Shown here: positions 15,185 to 20,003 of the stretch, in pieces
Layout of the letters: the number at the start of each line of letters is the position of its first letter
How positions within the stretch are numbered: the stretch's first letter is position 1
Source: Nanobdellati archaeon
GTDB taxonomy: Archaea; EX4484-52; JAADEF01
Assembly: GCA_015521505.1 (NCBI GenBank)
Contig: WAOB01000045.1
Coordinates: 1 to 20,003 of the forward strand
Length of the DNA stretch: 20,003 nucleotides
Direction of reading: 5' to 3'
Made by a program: the position numbers and the translations under genes
Notes under the pieces: model-generated
Databases searched by the model: none
What the model saw: the letters and a program-made list of their open reading frames with translations, nothing else
What the model was told of the DNA's origin: nothing

Positions 15185-16317
15185 AAATATGAAACCTCAT
15201 AAGTCATTTTCTCCTTTTTTCTTGTTTTTATCTTCTTATAGGCATCTAAAAAATCTTTCATCTTAACCTTTGATCTGTTATTTCTCAAAGCAAAATATCC
15301 TGCTTCAACAACTAAATGCTTCAATTCAGCCCCAACCATGCCTTTTGTTAATCTTGCTATCTCCTCCAAATCAACATCCTTTGATAATGGCATTCTTTTT
15401 GTATGGATTTTCAATATCTCCAATCTGCCATTATAGTTTGGTTTATCAATATGAATTATCCTATCCAATCTTCCCGGTCTAGTAATCGCAGGATCCAATA
15501 TATCCAATCTATTTGTTGCAGCGATTATCTTAACATTACTTAAAGGTTTAAATCCGTCAATCTCTGCAAGTAGTTGCATAAATGTTCTCTGAACTTCTCT
15601 TTCCCCGCTCGTACCTAATTCTATCCTTTTAGCAGCAATTGCATCAATTTCATCGATAAATACAATGCTTGGTGCTTTTTCTCTCGCTAACTCAAAAATA
15701 CTTTTAACGAACTTACTTCCCTCTCCAATATATTTCTGCACAAGTTCTGATGCTACAACCTCTATAAAGGTTGCATTACTATGATGAGCAACTGCCTTTG
15801 CTATTAATGTTTTACCTGTTCCAGGAGGTCCATACAATAAAATACCTTTTGGAGGTTCTATACCCAACCTTTCAAATTTTTCCGGATGTGTTAAAGGAAG
15901 TTCTATTACTTCTCTAACTTCCCTTATTTGCTCCTCTAACCCCCCAATGTCGTCCCATGTTATTTTAGGTCTCTCTACTACAACAAACCCAGAAACATCA
16001 AAGGACTTTTCCTTACCCAGAACTCTAATAACAGAAAGAGATTTCTGATCAAGCAACACTTTATCATCAACTTTAAGTTTGCCTTTTAATTCTTCAATAA
16101 CATCAACATAAAACTTACCAGTATTAATTTGAACGATAACATTTTCGTCACCAACAATCTCAACCACATTACCAACAATTAATGGCGGTCTTTTGAATTT
16201 CTCAAGTTCTCTTCTTAAATGTGCTATAGTCTCTTTTAACAACTCGTTTTCTTCCTCTAATGTCATTGGTTTAGAATAATACTCTATCTTCTCGTAATTT
16301 ATGTTGTCATATCCCAT
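15181..16317 (-). CDS. pan: Proteasome-activating nucleotidase (PAN), AAA+ ATPase
   Basis: PAN is the hexameric ATPase that unfolds proteins and feeds them to the archaeal 20S proteasome. Residues are counted from the ATG at 16317, chosen because GGTG lies 6 nt upstream; a GTG at 16326 is the alternative. An N-terminal coiled coil (about 18-43) leads to an OB domain (about 45-105) and one AAA+ domain. That domain has Walker A GPPGTGKT (163-170), pore loop KYIGEG (195-200), Walker B IVFIDEID (218-225) and the arginine-finger region RPGRLDR (280-286). The C-terminus reads VSYL. A penultimate Tyr is present, but the residue before it is Ser, so the canonical hydrophobic-Tyr-X docking motif is imperfect. 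The 20S subunits are not in this window. Confidence 0.93.
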   Translation of the reverse strand: MGYDNINYEKIEYYSKPMTLEEENELLKETIAHLRRELEKFKRPPLIVGNVVEIVGDENVIVQINTGKFYVDVIEELKGKLKVDDKVLLDQKSLSVIRVLGKEKSFDVSGFVVVERPKITWDDIGGLEEQIREVREVIELPLTHPEKFERLGIEPPKGILLYGPPGTGKTLIAKAVAHHSNATFIEVVASELVQKYIGEGSKFVKSIFELAREKAPSIVFIDEIDAIAAKRIELGTSGEREVQRTFMQLLAEIDGFKPLSNVKIIAATNRLDILDPAITRPGRLDRIIHIDKPNYNGRLEILKIHTKRMPLSKDVDLEEIARLTKGMVGAELKHLVVEAGYFALRNNRSKVKMKDFLDAYKKIKTRKKEKMTYEVSYL

Positions 16318-16353
16318 TAAGAACACCTATAACGATCATTAAGATTAGTAAGA

Positions 16354-16369
16354 TTTAAATTAATTTAAA
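16354..16369. promoter_or_regulatory. 16-bp palindromic shared TATA region
   Basis: TTTAAATTAATTTAAA is a perfect palindrome between two divergent genes. Its left half lies about 27 nt from the ATG at 16384 (leaderless gene, plus). Its right half predicts a minus-strand start near 16339, leaving a 22-nt leader with a ribosome site for PAN. Confidence 0.5.
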
Positions 16370-16383
16370 AATTTTCGTAATTT

Positions 16384-17160
16384 ATGGAGAGAGTCGTTTC
16401 CTTAGCACCTTCAATAACTGAGATTTTTATAAGTTTAGGTATAGAAGAAAAACTCGTTGGAATAACTAATTTCTGTCCTCAAAATGAAAAAATGAAAGTA
16501 AAGAAGATAGGTAACTGGATTAATGGAATATCATGGGAGGAAATAATAAAGTTAAATCCTGACACAATTATTGCACACCTCTATTATACAGAAGAAATGA
16601 AAGAATTCTGTAAAAATAACGGTATAGATCTTATATTTTATGATGCACATACACTAAAAGACATATTTAATACGATAAGAGATATTGGAAAGAGAGCCGG
16701 TATAAATGAAGAAGCAAATAAACAAATTAAAGAGATGGAAAATAGGATTGAGAACGTAAGAGAGGAGATGAAAGACATTAGTAAGAAACCTAAAGTATAT
16801 TGTGAGGAATTCCCAGAACCTCCGTTTTGTTCAGGAAATTGGGTATCTGAAATAATTGAGATTTGTAATGGCATATCTTATGTCCAACCTGGAAAAAGAA
16901 GTTTTGAAGTGAGTTATGAGGAAATAAATGAATGGGATCCCGACATTGTAATACTGCACTGGTGTGGATATGGGAATAATGAAAATCAAAGAGAAATATT
17001 CATGAGAAGGCATCCTTGGAATGAGTTAAGGGCATCAAGAGAAGGAAATGTGTTTGTTATAGATGATTCTCTATTAAATAGACCCTCTCCCTCTATCCTA
17101 CAAGGATTAATTAAAGTAAAAGAAATTATCAAACAATGGTCAGAAAATAATATAAAATAA
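16384..17160 (+). CDS. BtuF/TroA-like substrate-binding protein without signal peptide
   Basis: 258 residues with the fold pattern of helical-backbone (class III) cobalamin or siderophore binding proteins. Features are RVVSLAPSITEIFISLG at the extreme N-terminus, GITNFC, WEEIIKLNPDTIIAH (first lobe), a long helical connector (about 100-135), then PKVYCEEFPEPPFCSGNWVSEI, EEINEWDPDIVILHW and NVFVIDD. Family members act with ABC importers for vitamin B12 or iron chelates. Here the first residues are already the conserved strand, so there is no signal peptide or lipobox. No permease or ATPase gene is adjacent. A cytoplasmic ligand-binding role, as proposed for some family members, fits better than classical transport. 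The ATG at 16384 is supported by TATA spacing. Confidence 0.85.
   Translation: MERVVSLAPSITEIFISLGIEEKLVGITNFCPQNEKMKVKKIGNWINGISWEEIIKLNPDTIIAHLYYTEEMKEFCKNNGIDLIFYDAHTLKDIFNTIRDIGKRAGINEEANKQIKEMENRIENVREEMKDISKKPKVYCEEFPEPPFCSGNWVSEIIEICNGISYVQPGKRSFEVSYEEINEWDPDIVILHWCGYGNNENQREIFMRRHPWNELRASREGNVFVIDDSLLNRPSPSILQGLIKVKEIIKQWSENNIK
17151..17160 (+). promoter_or_regulatory. TATA box of the histone gene
   Basis: TATAAAATAA lies 20-29 nt before the ATG at 17180 and overlaps the end of the preceding gene, so the histone probably has its own leaderless promoter. Confidence 0.5.
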
Positions 17161-17179
17161 AAGGAAGTAAAGAATATCT

Positions 17180-17398
17180 ATGGTATCTATAATATCACAG
17201 TTAGGAGCAGAGAAGATTTTAAAAAAAGCAGGAGCAAAAAGAGTGTCTGATAAAGCAGCACAAGAATTTGCAAAACTTATAGAGCACATAAGTTTAAATT
17301 TGGCAAGAGAGATAGTGGATGTATCAGAACATGCGGGCAGATTAACAGTTAAGGAAGAAGATGTCAAGTTCGTTATGAGAAGGAAGATAAATATATAA
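17180..17398 (+). CDS. Archaeal histone (HMf family)
   Basis: A single histone-fold protein of 72 residues. Helix 1 is SIISQLGAEKILKKAGA, loop 1 has KRVSDKAA, a long helix 2 spans about 24-50 (AAQEFAKLIEHISLNLAREIV), loop 2 has HAGRLTVKEEDV, and helix 3 ends KFVMRRKINI. The DNA-contacting Arg in loop 1 and the RxTVK of loop 2 are conserved. Such proteins form dimers and longer wrapped assemblies that compact and organise the chromosome. There is no N- or C-terminal tail beyond a few residues. The gene has its own TATA box and is followed by a T-rich terminator. Confidence 0.95.
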   Translation: MVSIISQLGAEKILKKAGAKRVSDKAAQEFAKLIEHISLNLAREIVDVSEHAGRLTVKEEDVKFVMRRKINI

Positions 17399-17400
17399 AT

Positions 17401-17423
17401 ATTTTTGGTTTTTCTTTATTTTG
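17401..17423 (+). terminator. T-rich terminator after the histone gene
   Basis: TTTTTGG, TTTTTC and TTTATTTT runs follow the histone stop codon without a hairpin, as expected for archaeal termination. The same short interval precedes the next gene, whose AT-rich promoter box (about 17388-17404) overlaps the histone 3' end. Confidence 0.45.
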
Positions 17424-17424
17424 C

Positions 17425-18312
17425 ATGGAATGGATTATATTAAGTTTTTTGACGGCAATAACTATTTCAGTTATTGTTGTTATGTCTAAAAAACACATTT
17501 ATGATCATGAATCTATAGAATACAGCACATCTATAAGGATTTTTACAGCCCTTTTAACGTTGCCTTTCTTGTTTTACTATATAATATATATTAAAAAGAC
17601 AAGTATATATGAGATAGGAATAATATATATAGCAAGCATAATAAACATGATTGCCTTTTGGCTATTTTTTAAATCTATAAAACACATGGACATACACAAA
17701 GTTTCTCCTCTTTTAAATCTGGAAACAATATTTATATTTCTGTTTGCATTATTATTATTTAACGAAACACCAACCGTCTTATCTCTTGTGGGTATTGCTT
17801 TGCTTATTACGTCTATATTTTTAATAGAATATAGACAAAAACCAGGATTTAGAAACACAATGAAAAATCTACTAACTAGCAGATATGTCTTGGTTGTTAT
17901 TATATCTGTAATCTATTACTCATTATTCAAAATCTTATCTAGATATCTACTATATTACCAAAAGATAAATTTCTTTGATTTTTTTATCTTTTTAAACATC
18001 TTTAATGCAATAAACGGGATACTTCTAGTTTCATTGGTAGAAACAATCTCTCCATTAACCTTTTTCAGAAAATATTTTGTAAAATCCAAAATTGTCTTCC
18101 TTATATCTCTCTTGACTCTATTACAAATATTAACAGAGTATGCCGCCTATGTATTAACTCCTAACGTTGCTTATGTTGCATCCATAAGGATGCTCTATGT
18201 TGTATTTGCAATGTATTTAGCAAACATACTTTTGGGAGAAAAATATCCAAACACAATATATTTACTTTCAATAATTGCATTCATAGGTGCTGTTTTTATC
18301 ATTACAGGATAA
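17425..18312 (+). CDS. EamA/DMT-family membrane transporter
   Basis: 295 residues with about ten hydrophobic segments in two halves of five, as in drug/metabolite transporters. The first is WIILSFLTAITISVIVV, with HESIEYSTSIRIFTALLTLP next. An EamA-like end of the first half reads LLFNETPTVLSLVGIALLITSIFLIEY, and the matching end of the second half reads LGEKYPNTIYLLSIIAFIGAVFIITG. The substrate cannot be told; relatives export amino acids, nucleotide-derived metabolites or other small molecules. The ATG at 17425 is about 27 nt from the AT box that overlaps the histone stop, consistent with a leaderless message. It converges on dnaG with 3 nt between the stop codons. Confidence 0.85.
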   Translation: MEWIILSFLTAITISVIVVMSKKHIYDHESIEYSTSIRIFTALLTLPFLFYYIIYIKKTSIYEIGIIYIASIINMIAFWLFFKSIKHMDIHKVSPLLNLETIFIFLFALLLFNETPTVLSLVGIALLITSIFLIEYRQKPGFRNTMKNLLTSRYVLVVIISVIYYSLFKILSRYLLYYQKINFFDFFIFLNIFNAINGILLVSLVETISPLTFFRKYFVKSKIVFLISLLTLLQILTEYAAYVLTPNVAYVASIRMLYVVFAMYLANILLGEKYPNTIYLLSIIAFIGAVFIITG

Positions 18313-18315
18313 AAA

Positions 18316-19536
18316 TTAAGAAGAAAAGAAAATCTTTATTTTACTCGATTTAACAGGACTTTTCTTTGTGGATGCAATATATTTTATACCTCTCGATTCT
18401 GCAACCTTTATAAGAGAAGAGGTAAGTTCACCGTCACTCACCACAAGATATGCATTATCAATCTGCTTTAAAGCGTTGCTCAGTTCCTTTACTGGCACTC
18501 TACCCAAAAGTTGAAGATTTTCATCAAATATCGCTGCTGCTCTTGTCCCAACAATCTCCTCCAACTGTGAACTCATAAGTTCTTTCACATCTTCAGGTAT
18601 TTCTTCTTTTCCTTTTTTTCTTGTTCCTTGTGATTTTTTCTCTTTTCCGTTGTCTTTTATCTTCTTTTGCTGCTTCTTTATCTTCGTTTCTTTCTCCTTC
18701 TTTTCTTCCTCCAATTGTTCTTCCTTTCTATTAAATGGAATTTTATCTCTCAACGCTTTAAAAATCTCTTTCTTTGTTAATTCCTCAACTTCCTTGCCTT
18801 TAGGCGCTCTTGCAACATAATCTATATCAGCCCCCATATCAACAAGTTCTTTTAAGATTAAATCTCCTCCTCTATCTCCATCCAAGAAGACGGTAACCAC
18901 TCTTTCTTTTGAAATCTCAACCACTTTATCATCTATAGAAGTACCTCCAATGGCTATTGCATTTTTTATACCATGTCTAAGAAGGTTAATTACATCTGCT
19001 CTTCCTTCAACAAATATAACCTCTTCTGAAGAAGCAGCATCAGGTCCTGCAGGAAGTCCTTCAAAAGCGGTTATCTCTCCTGCCCTTACTTCTTGTAATA
19101 TCTGTTCTGATAAAACATTTACATCAGGTACTTTAGATAGTAGCTGACCCAACAAGTCTCTGGCTCTTTCTGTAATGTATTTTCTCTTCACTGTTCTTAA
19201 ATCTTCCAATGCTTCAACTTTTATTTCAGCATCACAAGGACCGATTCTTTCTATAGTCTCTATAGCAGCACCAATTAATGCAGTTTCAGTACTGCCTAAA
19301 CTTGAAGGAATTATTATCTCTCCTGTGGTCTTACCATTCTCCACTTTCATATTCTCTACTTCTATTCTACCTATCTTACCTGTCCTTTGCAATTCTCTGA
19401 GATCCATATCCGGCCCAAGTAAACCTTCTGTTTGACCAAATAATGCACCAATAACATCTGGTTTCTCCACAACACCATTAGCAAAGAATTTTGCTCTAAT
19501 AATATATTTAATTGATGTTTGTGCTAATTTTGCCAT
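18316..19536 (-). CDS. dnaG: Archaeal DnaG-like primase / exosome subunit
   Basis: Archaeal DnaG is a TOPRIM protein found mainly in the RNA exosome, where it helps recruit poly(A)-rich substrates; weak primase activity has been reported for some members. The conserved N-terminal block includes FGQTEGLLGPDMDLRELQ (34-51) and GKIGRIEV. The TOPRIM domain shows VIFVEGRADV (173-182, Glu177) and VVTVFLDGDRGGD (213-225, Asp219/Asp221). A Lys/Glu-rich low-complexity linker (about 270-312) leads to a C-terminal domain with GTRAAAIFDENLQLLGRVPVKEL. The 406-residue length is normal. AGGAGGTG lies about 6 nt before the ATG. The leader of about 130 nt is highly structured (see the inverted repeat at 19561-19651). 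Confidence 0.95.
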   Translation of the reverse strand: MAKLAQTSIKYIIRAKFFANGVVEKPDVIGALFGQTEGLLGPDMDLRELQRTGKIGRIEVENMKVENGKTTGEIIIPSSLGSTETALIGAAIETIERIGPCDAEIKVEALEDLRTVKRKYITERARDLLGQLLSKVPDVNVLSEQILQEVRAGEITAFEGLPAGPDAASSEEVIFVEGRADVINLLRHGIKNAIAIGGTSIDDKVVEISKERVVTVFLDGDRGGDLILKELVDMGADIDYVARAPKGKEVEELTKKEIFKALRDKIPFNRKEEQLEEEKKEKETKIKKQQKKIKDNGKEKKSQGTRKKGKEEIPEDVKELMSSQLEEIVGTRAAAIFDENLQLLGRVPVKELSNALKQIDNAYLVVSDGELTSSLIKVAESRGIKYIASTKKSPVKSSKIKIFFSS

Positions 19537-19560
19537 AAAAACACCTCCTTTAATTCAGTT

Positions 19561-19651
19561 TCACTGCTTAGCAGAGAAGGAGCAAATTCAACCTGTCATG
19601 AGTAATATTAGGTTAATCATGAACTACTCTAACTACTCTGCTAAGCAGTGA
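19561..19651 (-). promoter_or_regulatory. Structured leader of dnaG (16-bp stem)
   Basis: TCACTGCTTAGCAGAG at 19561-19576 is a perfect reverse complement of 19636-19651. This gives a 16-bp stem enclosing 59 nt. Inside, on the minus strand, GAGUAG can pair with the segment before CUC, and AACCU pairs with AGGUU, extending a rod-like fold. Two TCATGA palindromes are also present. The element ends 25 nt before the dnaG ATG and 8 nt upstream of its AAAGGAGGTG ribosome site. A predicted TATA box at 19688-19696 would start transcription near 19668, so the whole fold would be in the mRNA leader. It may be a regulatory leader or an independent small RNA. Confidence 0.55.
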
Positions 19652-19687
19652 GTTAAAATTTTCTTTAATAGTATCTATCAATACCAT

Positions 19688-19696
19688 CTTTATAAG
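19688..19696 (-). promoter_or_regulatory. Candidate TATA box of dnaG
   Basis: CTTATAAAG on the minus strand would place a transcript start about 25 nt downstream, near 19668, just before the large inverted repeat. A second AT-rich box at about 19710-19724 is an alternative. Confidence 0.4.
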
Positions 19697-19800
19697 GGCT
19701 TTTTAACCCCTTAAAATTTTTATATCACATTAATTTTTTTAAAAGTTCTCTTGACTCTGCCATCCTGAGATGGTTGCGTTAAACACACTTCCAACACATC

Positions 19801-20003
19801 GTGAAAGCGAATAAGTTATTGAAAATATTTTTAATTTTGTTGATAATATCCACAACCCTAATAGTTTACTCAACCCAAGTAGATATAAGAAAACCCTATC
19901 ACATCTTACAACAAATAGCAATAAGTGAAGATAATCTAAGATCTATAGACTCTAATAAAGATGGAAGAATAGATGCAGGTTTAACAGAAGAAACATTACA
20001 AAC
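19801..20003 (+). CDS. Secreted protein with EF-hand/dockerin-like loop, 5' part only
   Basis: The frame is open from a GTG at 19801 to the window edge (67 codons). It encodes an N-terminal signal peptide (KANKLLKIFLILLIISTTLIVYS) followed by HILQQIAISEDNLRSIDSNKDGRIDAG. The DSNKDGRIDAG part matches a calcium-binding EF-hand or dockerin loop (DxNxDGxID). Secreted archaeal surface proteins often carry such a loop near the start. No in-frame ATG lies between the upstream TAA and the GTG, so GTG is the best start; no ribosome site is obvious. A short CCATC-CTGA-GATGG hairpin (19760-19773) lies in the presumed leader. The 3' part lies outside the window. Confidence 0.65.
   Translation, partial: MKANKLLKIFLILLIISTTLIVYSTQVDIRKPYHILQQIAISEDNLRSIDSNKDGRIDAGLTEETLQ

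Noticed and set aside
19562..19650. Terminal inverted repeats of a mobile element
   Set aside because: The arms enclose only 59 bp with no ORF and no target duplication is visible; position in the dnaG leader favours an RNA structure.
1..20003. CRISPR array or complete insertion sequence
   Set aside because: No regularly spaced repeats and no intact transposase, integrase or Cas gene were seen on either strand. The Cas4-like residues at 6733-7500 belong to an AddB-type protein.

Overview
The window is an AT-rich, gene-dense archaeal chromosome segment. Archaeal identity rests on the DnaG-type exosome protein, a proteasome-activating nucleotidase (PAN), an HMf-type histone, RtcB, two tRNA genes with introns at position 37/38 that form bulge-helix-bulge (BHB) motifs, and TATA boxes about 25 nt upstream of start codons, which implies leaderless mRNAs. 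The class II lysyl-tRNA synthetase, the short genes and the style of the membrane-anchored surface proteins suggest a small-genome (possibly DPANN-type) thermophile. That lineage call is inference. No 16S rRNA or ribosomal protein is present to settle it.

Layout. 1-1380 is an accessory patch: a broken small basic ORF on the + strand, then three co-directional minus-strand ORFs (a gene broken by two frameshifts, a 46-aa basic protein, and a HEPN-like protein with an Rx4H motif). 1419-1602 is a GC-richer island with two strong hairpins whose loops are complementary. 1728-2692 holds intron-containing tRNA-Phe(GAA) (minus) and tRNA-iMet(CAU) (plus) around an unrecognised 194-aa gene. 2899-5887 holds rtcB and lysS, convergent. 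6004-6593 is a frameshifted beta-propeller-like gene. 6733-12888 is a minus-strand block: a compact AddB/RecB-like nuclease with a P-loop, a tail-anchored secreted protein, and a 1001-aa Ig-like S-layer-type protein. 13052-14149 is an AI-2E family membrane protein. 14131-16317 is a tightly overlapping minus operon: PAN, a 164-aa protein, and an XTP/dITP pyrophosphatase. 16384-18312 holds a BtuF-like binding protein without signal peptide, a histone and an EamA transporter. 18316-19536 is dnaG with a highly structured leader. At 19801 a secreted protein with an EF-hand-like loop begins and runs off the window.

How it fits together. The tRNA introns need an archaeal splicing endonuclease (not seen here) plus the RtcB ligase encoded here. 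PAN and DnaG (exosome) represent protein and RNA turnover. The 8.7-12.9 kb block builds the cell surface. Intact long housekeeping genes contrast with repeated frameshifts confined to accessory ORFs, which points to gene decay in those patches rather than random sequencing error. The most interesting unexplained items are the dnaG leader with its 16-bp stem, the kissing-hairpin island beside tRNA-Phe, the compact nuclease, and the small HEPN cluster.
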